Shown here in pieces: positions 34,771 to 47,153 of a stretch of DNA of 64,000 nt. Both the position numbers and the translations under genes were made by a program. Location of the stretch: NCBI GenBank assembly GCA_001632435.1, contig KV423991.1, positions 1 to 64,000 of the forward strand. The letters are read 5' to 3'. This stretch comes from Calocera cornea HHB12733. Lineage: Eukaryota > Basidiomycota > Dacrymycetes > Dacrymycetales > Dacrymycetaceae. Position 1 is the first letter of the stretch; each line of letters begins with the position of its first letter. Under the pieces are notes generated by a model. The model did not search any database and was not told the DNA's origin. It was given only the letters and a program-made list of their open reading frames with translations.

Positions 34771-35931
34771 CGCGGTATCGTGAGGGTGATGAAAGTGCGG
34801 GGGCAGCAGAGAGATGCAGAGGGCGGGTAGAGATGGGCGGGTTGGAGCCGCGCACGAGGGGAATATGGTGGCACGGGCGGGCCAAGGGTCGATGATAAAG
34901 TACTATGCCGATGCATACGTGGGCATAGGAGGTCCATTGCCAATCAACACCGGTTAGCTCTGGTAGGATAGTAGTTCGAGTGTAAGCGCTCGCTTCGGCA
35001 GCAGGTCATGGAAGGCAGGTGACGGGTGACGGGATAGTAGTGCTATCTCACAGCGTAGTTGGGACCCTGACTGGCACGCCAAGCGCTCGGGACCGATTGG
35101 CAGGACGACGGCCACGACATCTCATACCATAATGTCCCTCTCGCCCTGGGTCGCATCACCCTCACCCGGCACTCACTGGACGTGTCGCGAGAGGCAGGTT
35201 GCAGTCCAAACCTTGCGCCACAACGGCAGCGCCCGCTGTCCCGCAGGAACCAGGGGCACACCTTACCTAACCCTTGCTCCGTCCCGCTGGGGCAGTCTCG
35301 GCCGGCCGCTTCCCGGCCTTCCTGCGTTAGCCTCGTCCTTAGGGGACAGTCCGGACTTTATTCTGTCAACTCCGCGCTGTCCAACGCCACACGTACGCTG
35401 AACCCTTACCGAGCTGTCAGCCAAACAGAACTCTGGAAGCTCAATCTAGCTCTTCGATATCAGTCGGCTGGCTATATGGGACGGCCAGCAGCGGTATTGC
35501 TATTCATCATCGTCTTTAGGGGACGGACAAGCTCAAAATAGCTCAAAGGGTTGTGGCGCCGTTCAGGCGAAATGGACAACCTCGATGTGTTCCCCTTATC
35601 TGATGAGTGGTCTTGAAAAAAAACGACAAGCTCGATATTACCCATCACCTTTGCGCGGTCCACAGGGACGAAGAAGCTCGATATTACCCATCATTTGCTT
35701 CGCTGTCTGCGGGGGACGGAACGGTGACCCTAGACTGGCTCCATCGCAAGAACGTGACGGGCCCCTTGGCCCAACTCTGCACGCGCCTGCTCGCACACAC
35801 GCTGAACGTGCTCTTGTGCGTGCCCACGAACCCATCGGCCAGGGAGTGGATCGCGCTGTCCAGGAGCACAGTGTACCTATGGAAGTGTCAATATCAATTT
35901 CTCGCCCGCTGCAGACACATAGGGCTGGGAT
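34771..35931. other. AT-richer intergenic region
   Basis: 1.16 kb without a supported gene. It carries a perfect 20-bp direct repeat at 35628-35647 and 35674-35693 and several GCTCGATAT- or AGCTC-like echoes. GT90-b promoter side. Confidence 0.5.
35628..35693. repeat. 20-bp direct repeat pair
   Basis: The sequence starting AAGCTCGATATTACC at 35628 is repeated exactly at 35674, offset 46 bp. No coding frame spans both copies convincingly. Confidence 0.75.
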
Positions 35932-37573
35932 TCACCAGCAGCCATAGCGCTCGCATGTGCCCTCCTTCTCATGGTCGAGGTAGTACCACCCACGCTCCCG
36001 GATCGCAGCCCACCATTCCGGGTTCGTCTCGTCGCTCGAGACGAAGACGTATGGCGCGTGTAGGCCCCGCTCCACCAGCTGATCCTGGATCTCCTCAATC
36101 GCTGCTGCGACCTGGTCGTTGTTCGGCATGCACGTCCCTTCGCCGGCGGCACACGATTCGGACATGTCTCCCCGCCGTAGGTGCACGGAGATGTACTGCA
36201 AGCTGATCAACAGTGCCCCGATGAGGAAAATCAACTCTTACAGGCGGCGTGGGACCATTATCCGGCACACCAAACACGCGGTTCACCTGCTCCCTGGCGA
36301 GCACCTCGATCTCCGGTGTCCACCGCAGATGTCGCCCAACCGAGTTCCACACCGGGTCCCAATCGCGACTCCAGTGCTCCACCGCGTCCAGCGTGCTGTA
36401 GAAGAGCGAGTCGAAGCACATGAACTGGTCGTCTGGCTCCAGCATCACTTGGTTCTTGTCTGACGGCTGGGTGAGGTTCTGCGAGAGCGCGAATAGGCGC
36501 TCGGAGGGGTAGCCGAGGTGCGCGAGCTTTGTCAGGTCCGTGTATTGGCGCGCTTTGTCGAGGATGTATCGGTCCGCTGACGATGGCAGAATTATAGCTC
36601 ATCCCATGTGCTGCTCATGCGACTCACGGTCAAGATCGGTGTACGAGATATCTGCCAGGATCCATCAGCACTACACCCTTCAAAGACTTGCGAATGCGCA
36701 TACCCAACTTCAGAAGAGTTGTCACGGGAGACCGCGCATGCTGTCTCCCCGCAGCGCTGAACGCGCTCCAGCAGCCCAATGTCTCCCACTTCTCCCACTC
36801 CGCCTCCGTCCCCAGAAGCACCGACGGCACTATGCCCTTCAAGTCATGCCACTCGATGACCTCGATCGTCAGCTGCGCCCTGAGCAGGTCGAGGTCGAAC
36901 ACTTGGCCGAACGACAGCGGGCCGGCGCTCCGGGGGAGATGCCAACCGGGAACGAATGCGGGCAGGACGGCCGTTCGATCTGTGTACCATGCAAAGTACA
37001 GGAGGCTCAAGTATGTGTACACTTGGTTGGCTGCGCTCTGTATGTGAGTGCTCTTGAGCAAACCTGACGGAGCGACAAACATACTGAACCCGTCTGTAGC
37101 GAACGTCGTCACATATTTCATGTCGTCCCTCAGGCGGTCTAGACGCCCATCAGCGTCAGTAGCGTACGAGACGATTGCGACAAGCCTCTGAAATGACCAG
37201 TGATCGGCCCTTCAAGATGTGGTGAAGAGGCCTCCGGGTCAACCCGGTCAATCCATTCACTCTTCCACGTGCGGTGAACGTCACGCTGACGAGTCTCCAT
37301 CAACGTCGGACCCGTGTACCAGAGATTGATGCCAATCAGCACCAGTACGTTCACCAGCAGTAGCAATACTCGTGGTCGACTGCGGAGAAATAGCCTCCCT
37401 CTCGTCCACTGGAGGCAGAGCCTGCCTTCGGGGTCCTCGATCCTGGGCAAGAAAGGGCGGACATCGTTAGCGGTTTCGTCGCCCATCCCGAGGCTGTCGT
37501 TTGCGCCAGGCTGCTCTCCCTCCTCGACACCGTGCAACGGCAGTTTCTGATAGTGCGAGCCGTTCCCGACCAT
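35932..37573 (-). CDS. O-fucosyltransferase-like membrane protein
   Basis: Exons from ATG 37573 to TGA 35934-35932 give about 430 residues. The frame stays open upstream to 37885, so a longer N-terminus is possible. A transmembrane helix (VLLLLVNVLVLIGINLWY) lies near residues 60-78. The luminal domain contains ANQVYTYLSLLYFAWYTDRT and, near the end, YISVHLRRGDM, the H-x-R-R-G-D signature of GDP-fucose O-fucosyltransferases. After that come YVFVSSDETNPEWW and a Cys-containing terminus. Basidiomycete relatives are annotated as O-fucosyltransferase-like; donor and acceptor are unproven. Exon joints near 37.2 and 36.6 kb are approximate. Codon use is less GC-rich than in flanking genes. Confidence 0.75.
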
Positions 37574-39140
37574 TTGTACTGCGTAAAAGAAGAGGGTATG
37601 ATAAAGACCTAAATACCGAAGGGAGAGCAAGACGTCTGTTAATGTAGTATTCCCAGGAGCGGAACCTGCGCATCGGTAGATCGCTGCAGCCGTGAGCCCA
37701 TCGATCTTTAGCCCAGCCAGTGCCATATATGTGCATTCTTCTATACACCGATTAGGTTTGGTAGCTTTTCGGGACGTTCTCCGAAGCTTTACATGCGACA
37801 TTGCCATCCTCGCGTGAGGGCTGTCCTTGTTCGGTCGTGTCGGAGGCGAGATTGTCGCACGAGCGCCATGAGCTTCCGGGGCCATGAGGAACGCGATCCT
37901 CGCTCCCGAAAGGTGCTCTCAAAGGAAATTAGGTTGGATTCAGACACCGTTAAGTATCGCACGATCCTTTCCCATTCAATGGGCATCACCCCCAGCTCGC
38001 TCCTTTGGCAGCTTCCGGAACGCCACCCGCTAGAGATTGCTGCATCCTCCCTGTCTCTGTACCCGGTGTGAATTCTGTCTAGGTCGAATCTCAGTACACG
38101 TGGGGAACCTGGGAGCGCCAGGCGTATGACAGCTCTGTGTCTGTGCTGTCAGACGAGGACAAGACTTTCCCTTGCCTCTATGCGACAAGAGGCGATGCAA
38201 GGCGGGGTTGTCCTCGCGTGAGTCCGTTCCGCCCAGCCTTTCATTCGCGCTGATGTTGTCAAGGAACCGGGCGATTAGGAATGAGCAGCGCCTCTGAACG
38301 TCGGAGTAGAGATCAGGAGGACAGGAGAAGAGTGCGAGCTGGCCTGTGCCCCTTCAAAGCAGCATGGAGTGCATCCAGGTCTGGGATGTGCCAGCTTGTA
38401 GCGGTGAGAGCATGCGCGCGACGTGCACGAGCTGCGTACCGCCCCTTCAGCATGGGGCAGCGAGGTACATCTGCCAACCTCGAACACACCAAGCAAGAGG
38501 AACATGCACGCACATTCAAGTCGGAAGGCGAGTCGAGGTGGACAAGATGGAGTACCATTCCATTTCGATCTGCTGAAACTTGCAGGCAGGACGACCTAGG
38601 ACAACGGGAGGGCGCAGAGTACGCTGTACCTCCTACGGAGGAGAAGAGACGCACTTGTCCATTGTAGGATGTGAGGCTCAGTTTGGTTTGTGCAGCTTGA
38701 CGAAACCTCCAGCTAGCCTCGACTTTGGTTTCCGGCGGCCGTGGTGTTGGTGGTTCGTTCGAAAGAAGCGCCAGGCACAGGGTCCAGCATCAGGGCCGTG
38801 GCGTCGGCGAACGAATCTTTGTATTCGCCCGGAACGAGATTTTCGCCTTGGTGTCCCCACCGCCCTTTTCCGGCCTAATTAACAGCGGAGAAGCTCCGTG
38901 CTGCTCCTTTTCTTGCAATCAGGACTGCGAGAAGGTGCCAACGCGGAGTGCACATGGCCGCGATTCCAGCGAGGTCGACGAGCATACTCCTACCCAGGCC
39001 AACGCTTCCATGTCACACGACCGCGACGGCGACTTCCTGAAGCTCAAGCTCGCCTCGGACTCCACCTGCACAACGCGGCAGCAGCCCACGCTCCCACGCT
39101 CTCCTTCCCTGCTGCTTGACACCACCCCACCACACCCAAG
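37574..39140. other. 1.6-kb intergenic region
   Basis: Divergent spacer between the O-FucT-like gene and GT90-c. Several short frames exist on both strands but none carries a motif or a plausible splice chain. No tRNA is recognisable. Confidence 0.45.
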
Positions 39141-41480
39141 ATGCTGCGCAGCCCGCGCCTGCCCCTTTCCTACACGCGGCGCGGCCCGCACTCGCGCCTC
39201 ACTCAACGCGCCCCGCTCCCGCTCACCGCCTCCCTCCGCTCATACTCGTTCAATTTCTGGCGCCGCATCCCCCGCCCGCTGCGCGTCGTCCTTGTCTTAA
39301 TGGGACTGGGGCTGGCGGTGGTGTGGTGGAACTCTGGAGAGGGGAGGCAAAGGGTGAGCGGGAAGGAGCTGGATGCGCTCCTGGGCAAAGGGGAGGAGCT
39401 GGTGTGGGACGTGCCTGAGCCCGACGGGAGCCTGGTGAAAGAGTCGAATCAGCAGATCTTCTCCGGGGACGAAGAAGAGGACTCTGCCGCAATCCCCGCA
39501 CCTCGACCACCAGCGGCAGAAGAGCCCACCCTCCGTCCAGCGATCCCCGACCCCCCTTCCCCTCCCCCAAAACCGCAGAACCCGCACATCCGCCCGCGCC
39601 CCGCTGAGGTCCCCGCGCACTCTTTCCTCCCCAATGGTCTGCTGGAAGTGAACCCCGCAGGCCGGCATCCGATATACGACCTTATAGAGCGGGCGGAGGA
39701 AGAGTGGGCTGCGAAGCTCGCGCGAGCTAGTAAGACGCTCGAGCAGGCCGTGGGGGAGTATAGGCGGCGGTACGGGCGGAAGCCGCCGAGGGGGTTCGAC
39801 AAGTGGTGCGCTTTTGTTCTCGGGGCTTGGAGCCGTCTTGTGCAAGTGCTGATGGGACGGATAGGTGGGCGTACGTGCAGAGGCACGATGTGCAGCTGCC
39901 GGACGAGTACGACCAGATCCTCGCCGACCTGGGCGGGTTCCACGCGTACAGCCCGGCCGACCTGCGCCGGCTCCAAACGACGACGCGCAAGCAGCCGGGC
40001 ACGTACACGCTCGGCACGACGTCGGGATCGCGGGGGACAGTAGAGCTCCTCGCGTCCAGCCTCGCGCAGGAGGAGGAAGCGCGCGGGTTCGCCGCGGCGA
40101 GGGAGCAGCTGGACCTGCTCGCGGGGTTCGGCGAGGACTGGGTGGATGGGGAGACGCGGAGGCGCACGAGCGTGGGGCAGGAGATCTGGGCAGCAACAGG
40201 GGAGTGGGAGGCCACCTTTTCCCTTGATGGGCCAAGGGAGCTCGCGGATTGGGGCTTGTATGAGGAGAGGAGGCTCAAGGCCGAGGCGAGGGAATGTGCG
40301 CCTATTTTTTCCCGTTCCCCTCTCATGCAGTCGACTGACGGGAAAGGAAGATATGGGCCTATTTAGGAAATCGCAGTCCGACTATCTAGGCTGGGGCGCG
40401 GCTTGCCCGCCCTCCTCTCCCCTGCGGGAAGACTGGCCCTTTCCCCCCTCACTTCCCCTCCCCCCACCCAACCCAAAGACATTTGTCCACTCCCCGCTTG
40501 CCGCGAGCGACACCTGCCTTCACCCGCAGCTCGTGCAGACCTCAGAGTTCCTCCTGTCCTACCCTGGGCGCGGGCCCGTGCTGCCCCTGCAGCCGAGGCT
40601 GTGGTTCGGCGGGCGGAAGACGGCGGCGCATGGGGATGTGCTTGTTGCTGCTGGGTGGGCTGGGGAGGGGGAGAAGGTAAGGTGGGAGGAGAAGGAGGAC
40701 AAAGCGGTATGGCGCGGTGCTGTGGGGGATCTGGAGGTGGGCGCGAGGGCGGAGCAGGGGGAGCGGATGCGGCTCGTGAGGATGGTCAATGAGCGCAGTG
40801 AGGCGGACTATCCTGTGAGCACCGCGTTTCGCATACTGTACCCTGGATGAGGACTGATTGCAGAAGGTGCTGCTGCCCGGCTCGGACGTGGAGCGCGTGG
40901 GACAGGCAGAGCCTCGCTCCCAAGCCGTGCTGAACCGGCTCGCAGACGGCGCATTCACGGGCGAGGCTCCCTCCCAGCTCTCCAACCTCCCATTCGCTCC
41001 CCCCCTCACCCCCGCCGAAGAAGCCTCTTACAAGTACCTCATCTCCCTTTCCGACCCCCCCTCTTCCTTCCTGCGCCTCCTAGGCTCGGGCAGCGTTGTG
41101 CTCCAGTCCTCCGTCTTCCAGGACTGGTACGCCGAGCGCATGCTGCCCTGGGTGCATTACGTGCCCCTCTCTACAGGGCTGAGCGAGCTGTACGACACGC
41201 TCCTCTTCTTCCGCGGTGATCCGGAGCGGGGAGTGCCGGGGCAGGACGCGCTCGCGCGCGCCATTGGGGATGCGGGCAGGGAGTGGACGCGCAGGTTTGG
41301 CAGGAGGGAGGATGCGGTGGCTTATACTGTGCGTTCGGTCCCTTTTTTCTCAATGGCGGAGAAGGCTGAAGGGAGGCGCAGTGGAGGCTCTTTTTGGAGT
41401 ATGGGCGGCTCGTGAGCGACGAGCGGAACGCGATGGTGTACGATCTGCCCGAGCCGGAGCCAGAAGAGGAGGACGGCTGA
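39141..41480 (+). CDS. GT90/CAP10-type glycosyltransferase, copy c (degenerate DG motif)
   Basis: Five or six exons from ATG 39141 to TGA 41478-41480 give about 690 residues. A membrane helix (VVLVLMGLGLAVVWW) lies near residues 48-63. CAP10 blocks are GRHPIYDLIERAEEEW, RRRYGRKPPRGFDKW, VQLPDEYDQILADL, LGWGAACPPSSPLREDW, AVWRGAVGD, WVHYVPL and LEYGRLVSDERNAM. The D-x-D-G-x-G motif of the paralogs is replaced by S-L-S-D-P-P-S-S. This is a GT90 enzyme with possibly altered or lost nucleotide-sugar binding. It is followed in tandem by GT90-d. Confidence 0.87.
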
Positions 41481-42375
41481 TCTGCATCCCTTTGATCATT
41501 CGGTAGTTGTGTGATGTGCTCTCCACGTACATATATCCGCAAGCACCATCAGCGCTATCCGTATGTATTCCCGCAGTTTTTGGTTATATGCACCCGCTTT
41601 GGACACTTTACCATCTTCCATTATTTCTCGTGACGGCTATCATACCTTAGTTCTCCTGCTGGTCATCTCTCCTCGACTTGGTGCCGTGTGTTGGTTTGTT
41701 ATCTGTTGGGTATTTCGTTACAAAACAATCAAGGGTTGCTTGGGTTTGTGCGACAGAACTGGAAAATGTTTCAAGCTGATCGACGACACCGGAGCCGTAA
41801 GCCCACCATACAGTAGGGACGCTCTCAGCATCCAACAATATCACCTAGCACGCCCTATGCCGCTCTGTGGCACTCGTCCCGTAACGCGCCTCCCATCCAT
41901 TCGCCCACGCCACTGTGCGCCGCCAAGAATGTCGGAATAAATTATGTTCCAGCCTGGACCCTTACGTTACCCCTGACCACGCGGGCCGGTGCGGGGGAAA
42001 CAAGGGACGAAGCGCCGAAAGGGCGGGCGGGTGACAGTCTGATCGCGGGTGCTTCTCCTGCTTCGATGATGGAAAAATCGGGAGGAATCCTGACTGTCAC
42101 GCTATTACGGCGGCCAAAATCGTAAGTCTTGCCGGCAAGCTGCATGTGTTGCAGCGAATCGTCCCCATGTGCTGAATCACCCCGACTGCTTGCTGGTCGG
42201 ACCATGGAGACACCGCTGGGGTCGGACCGGCTCGCGCTGCTTTGCTTCACACCATCACACTCGCTTGTTTTTGCACATCTGCACTCGCTTGGCTTGTCTT
42301 AAACCAGCCTGGCAAGGTCTTGCTCTACAGTACTCCTTACACCGCGAACACCGACGCGACGCGCCGTTTCTGGAG
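41481..42375. other. intergenic between GT90-c and GT90-d
   Basis: 895 bp; GT90-d promoter. No gene or repeat recognised. Confidence 0.45.
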
Positions 42376-45259
42376 ATGCCCCCTCCCTCCTCCCCGCGAC
42401 CGCCGCCCTTCTCCCCCCGCTCCCCACGCTCACCTCGTCTCACCCGCCTACGCGCCCCGCACTCCCCCTACCTTTCCCGCCCACCCCCGTCCGCCCTCTC
42501 CCAATGGTCTCACTCCCTCCGTAGATATCGCTCCGTGCTCAAGCTCCTCCTCGCCGCTCTGGTGATCGCGAGCGTCGTGTGGATCTGGCAGCCTCGGGAG
42601 GTGGTGGTGCCCCAGGTGGGGGTGTGGAGAGGGAGGGAGTACGGAAGGTCGGGGGGAGGAGCGGGAGAAGGAGCGAGGATCTACTCGGAGGGACACGCAG
42701 CCATGTGGGAGGCGGAGAACCCCCATTCCCCGCCGGACGTCGCGGAGAGCGCGCTGCCAGGAAGTGGCAACGCTGAAACACAGGTCGCACCGGGAAGGTC
42801 TGACGCGCAGTCAGGACAGGGAGGACAAGGAGGACAGTCAGGAGAAGGTGAGGGGAAAGAGGAAGAAGAGGACGCCCGGGGCTGGGCCAAGGACCAGCAG
42901 CGCGCGCTGAGGTTCGAAGCCAAGCGGCGTAAAGAGGTCGAAGAGCTCGCCAAGGCTGCACCCCCACCCGAGGCCCCTCCCCCTCCTCCACCACCACCTC
43001 TTCCTCTGCAGCCACTGGCAAGGCCGCCTCTACAGCAAGTAAAGGGCGACCCGGGCCTGCGCGGGCTGCAGAGGCTGCAGATGGGCCGACAGCGCTTGCA
43101 GCAACAACAGCAACAATTGCAACATGTGCAACAGCAACAGCAAGACCAGCGCGCCCGGCAACCGCAAGACGGCCGTCAACAGCTACAGCAGGAGCCTCAA
43201 CAGCCACCAGCGGCGGCCGGTGTTCAACAACCGCCGAATCGCCCCACCTTCGAGCACGACGAGGATCCGAATGTCGTGCGTGCCATGGATTTGGCTCAGC
43301 AGGGAGCGCCGCACTGGGGACCCGGGCGGGTAGGCGGGTTGGTGCGCCCTGTGCTCGTAGGTGCAGCGGAGCACATCCCGGCAGATCGCGTGCCCGTCCC
43401 CGTTCCTGAGCGTGCTGTAGGCGAGCAGCAGCCCCTTGACCCCGCCCTCGCCCTAGCAGCGGCGGCACCAGCATCTCCGGAGCTCAAGCCGCACACGTAC
43501 CTCACCAACGGGCTGGTGCTCACGAACCCCCTCGGCCGGCACCCGATCCTCGACCTCATCGTCCGCTCCTCCCGCGAGTGGCAGCTCAAGCTCGCGCGCC
43601 AGTCCCGCTCTCTCCCCGAGGCCGTGGCGGAGTACCAGCGGCGGTACGGGCGCGTTCCGCCGAGGGGGTTCGGCGCGTGGTGGGCCTATGTGCAGAGGCA
43701 CGAGGTGCAGCTGCCCGACGAGTACGACCAGATCGCGCGGGACTTGGAGCCGTTCTGGGGGGTTAGTGCAAGTGAGGCGAGGGCGATGCAGGAGGTTGCC
43801 AGGGCGAGGGAGGGGACGTACACGCTTGTGAGCAGCCGGGAGCGTGGCCGGGTAGTGCTTGGCGGGCTGAGGGTGGAGAAGGAGGACGAGCCGCGTGGGA
43901 TGGAAAGGGCGAGGGCGCAGCTCGAGCTTGTGCACGGGTTCGGGGCGGTGTGGTTGGACGAGAATGGGGAGAGGACCACGGTGGAGAGAGAGATTGTGAA
44001 GGCTACGGGCGACTGGGAAGTCACCTTCGGCGCCGGGGAGACGCCGCGGGAGCTGGTGGACTGGGAGGTCGACAACGACAGGAGGTGGAAGGCCAAGTCC
44101 GGGAAGGGTGCGTGCTGCTCGCGGAGTGAGGTGGGCTGATGCTGACCATCCACAGTGGTAGAAGTAGCGAGGAAAGGCAAGCAGGCGTACACTGGGTGGG
44201 CGGCCGCCTGCCCACCCTCGTCTCCATTGCGTGTCTCCTGGCCCCGCCAGCCAGACCTCCCGCTCCAGCCATCCGAACCCAAGACGTTCATCCACACGCA
44301 GCTGTCGGCCATGAACCCATGCGAGCACACCTGGCTCGTGCACACCTCCGGCTTCCTGATCAGCCAAGCGCGTGGGCCGCCGCTCCCAGAGACCGGCTCG
44401 CTGCTCTTCGGAACGAGCAAGACGAGTCTGCACGCGGACGTGCTGGCTGTGTCGACCGAGGGGTGGATCGAGGACGTCAGTGGGGACGTGCCATGGGAAG
44501 AGAAGCAGGACTCGCGCCTTGTGTGGAGGGGTAGCAACGCTGGTGTGCCGGCCACGCCGGAGAGCCGCTGGGAGGCGAGCCAGAGGATCAGATTTGTGGA
44601 GATGACCGGCGTGCACGATGCCCTCCTCCAGTACCCTGTGCGTTCGCGTCTTCTCGCTTTCAATGTCCCTGCATACTAACCATGAGCAGGTCCTCCTCTC
44701 CCAGGCAGACAACATGCCCGTCGGCCGTCCCCAGCCTCGCCCCCAAACCTGGATGAACGAACTTCTAACGGACGCCGCCTTCGTGCGCGGCCCCGTAGAG
44801 TGCTCCGCACGTGCCTGCGACGACCTCTGGGAGCGGTTCGAGTTCCGCTCCTCTATGCCCCTGGCCACGCAATACGGGTACAAGTACGCGTTCGACCTGG
44901 ACGGGAAAGGGCCGAGCGAGCGATTCAAGCGACTCTTGACGTCGCGCTCGATGGTCTTGCAGAGCACGGGCTTCACGCAGTGGTACACAGATCGTATCCA
45001 GCCATGGGTACACTACGTGCCTGTCCAGGTGGACCTCAGCGATCTGTACGATATCCTCACCTTCTTCGCGGGTGACGTGGCTGCGGGTGGGAAAGGGGGA
45101 CACGATGCGCTCGCGCGGGAGATTGCGCTGCAAGGGAGAGAGTGGAGCAGAGCGTTCTGGAGGAAAGAGGATATGGTGGCCTATACGTGGCGGCTCATGC
45201 TCGAGTACGGCAGGGTGGTGAGCGACGACAGAGATAATATGGGGTTTGAGCTGCCTTGA
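42376..45259 (+). CDS. GT90/CAP10-type glycosyltransferase, copy d (long Gln-rich stem)
   Basis: Only three exons from ATG 42376 to TGA 45257-45259 give about 900 residues, the longest of the set. A membrane helix (VLKLLLAALVIASVVWIW) lies near residues 54-71. Next comes a ~370-residue stem with acidic, Pro- and Gln-rich runs (CAG/CAA tract at about 43096-43200). CAP10 blocks are GRHPILDLIVRSSREW, PPRGFGAWWAYVQRHEVQL, YTGWAAACPPSSPLRVSW, LVWRGSNAG, FDLDGKGPSERFKRLL and WVHYVPVQVDLSDLYDIL. It lacks two introns present in paralogs: GF-x-x-W/WAYV and the one before W-R-L-x-LEYGR. Confidence 0.9.
43096..43200 (+). repeat. CAG/CAA repeat coding for a poly-Gln stem
   Basis: Dense CAG and CAA codons encode runs of Gln broken by Leu, His, Val and Asp inside the GT90-d stem region. 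A length-variable microsatellite is expected. Confidence 0.8.
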
Positions 45260-45507
45260 TGTTATGGCTAAGATTTGGCGGTGCTGGTTTGTGTTATACT
45301 TTGGTCATGCCCAAGGCGCATTGTAATATCGATACCCTGTCCAGTCTAATAAATAGTTGTTCCTCCCAATCAATGTGAGGGTGGACCACGCAAAAGCCAT
45401 CGGTTCATATTCAAACGTTGGTCTGGGAACAGATACAGCATTCTTTGCTCACTTCCCTCCTCACCCATGTCACCGTTTTCCCTTACCCACAACGCCTATG
45501 GTGCCGC

Positions 45508-46123
45508 TCAGTACCCCGCGCTCGTCAGGTAGTCGGCGAGGCTCTCGGTGACAGAGGCGGCCTCGGGGTTTTGGATCGGCGCGTCGTACTCCGCGACGAG
45601 GACGGTCTGCTTCGTCTTGTATAAAATGATGCCTTTTGTCTGTGGGGACGGTTAGCTGATGTCCCGCATGGACATTGAGCTGAACGCGCCTCCCGCTCAC
45701 CATACAGCTTCGCTTTATCCGCCACGAGCGTGAAGAACTTGTACCCGCTCACACGCACCCCGCGATCCTGCGCCACCGTCGGGTCATTGAACACCTCGAT
45801 GATCGCTTTCTGTTCCTCGGGGGAAATCTGTGGAGTGGAGAGTGCTGGGTAAGTCACCTGGGTGGGAACAGGGAGGCCAAGGAAGGGGCAATAGAGCAGG
45901 GGAGGGAGCAAGGCAGTGGGATGGTACAGAAGTGCAGTGGGTTGTAAACGCACGGTAAACCCGTTGGTGGTTGCCCACACGCCGCCCCTCAGGCCGAGGA
46001 TCGCAGCGCGGGAGACCTTGCCCGAGCCCACGAGCTGATTGTCGACGTACGCTGGGCAGTGTCAGTAGCACGCCCCATTTCAACTCATCAGGGCAGGGGG
46101 AATAGCGCACATTGCCAGGACAT
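45508..46123 (-). CDS. PFY1: profilin 1
   Basis: Starts MSWQ at 46123 (exon of 13 nt); TGA at 45510-45508. Profilin blocks are YVDNQLVGSGKVSRAAILG, ISPEEQKAIIEVF, GVRVSGYKFFTLV, TKQTVLVAEYDAP and LADYLTSAGY. Profilin binds actin monomers and Pro-rich ligands. The third intron (donor GTGAGC near 45681) does not join in frame at the obvious CACAG acceptor. Using the next AG (AAAAG, 8 nt on) keeps the frame but drops about five residues of the KLYGKKG-x-x-G loop. Either that site is used or the copy is decaying. Tandem with profilin 2. Confidence 0.85.
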
Positions 46124-47153
46124 TGCTTGATGTGTTGGGATGTACTTCAACTGCGAGATAAGGAGGTGAAAGAGAAAGCGAGGGAGAGCTGTGAGTTTGA
46201 GGTGACCTGTGCTGGCAAAGTTATCGGAGGAGTGGGTCGAGGACACCGCTGGACAAGGCCCAGGGGCGGCGAGGGCGCTAGAAGGATGCTACGAAGCTAG
46301 GCTCGTTTAGGGAAAGATAGTATCAATGCGCTCCGTTGCCTGCAGGGGCATGTACGGCTATGCGCGAAGTATCATCGCGCTGTCTAATTGCGCCAGTCTT
46401 GATGCCGTAACATGCCTATCCATGTATAGTGTTCCGGCGTTTGTCAAGGTGCGGATGCCGGACATGTGACAAACTGGCATTGTGATTGTCAATTTCCTTC
46501 CTCACACGGATATAGTGTTTATTCTCCATCAGTGCACATTGCCGCCGCCTCCCTTACTATTCCTTCTTGTATTTATTACCGGGGCCTGTCACATGTCCAG
46601 CTACTAACTACAGTACTGTTGGGGTGCAGCAGCTTCTCGATAATGTATGACATGCTGCGGAGTCCTCAAAAGCGGAGGCACCCGCAAGGGACGTTGCGCT
46701 GCAGGGGAGGGGGAGGGGTGTGCCGATAGAGGAGGGACTAACATCTAGCTGGTGAGGTTTGAATAAGTTACCTCAGGATGGTGAGCGAAGATGGGATAAC
46801 CTGGAGTGAGATCCTCAGATCTGATCAGGTGCTTGACGGAGGGTGGTCGTGTGATACTCAGCAGTGCACGAGTCGCGCTGGTAAGAGGAATATCCGTTAA
46901 TGCGATCGTTCGCAATCGGGGTGCGGTACGCGTCCAGCAAGCATAGGGAATCGAGTTGACATTTCAGTTGTGGGTTTCGTTTCGGCACACGGATACAGCG
47001 TTTCCTTCTCCCCTCACTTCCACCTCACATCTCCCGCATTCTAACCCCTTCCCGCAGCACAAGCACATCCCGCCTCCCCCGATCCTCGTCCGAGCCACAC
47101 GAATGCACGAGTGTACGAGCACGCGAGCACGCGAGGAGCCGGGCCGCCTTCGC
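46124..47153. other. intergenic between tandem profilin genes
   Basis: 1.03 kb. CACACGGATAYAGYGTTT occurs twice (about 46503 and 46987), each followed by a TTCTCC-containing pyrimidine tract. No gene seen. Confidence 0.5.

Noticed and set aside
38719..39300. 191-codon plus-strand frame before GT90-c
   Set aside because: No motif, and it overlaps the GT90-c start in another frame.
43453..44988. 511-codon minus-strand frame across GT90-d
   Set aside because: Antisense of a strongly supported GT90 gene; no recognisable domain.
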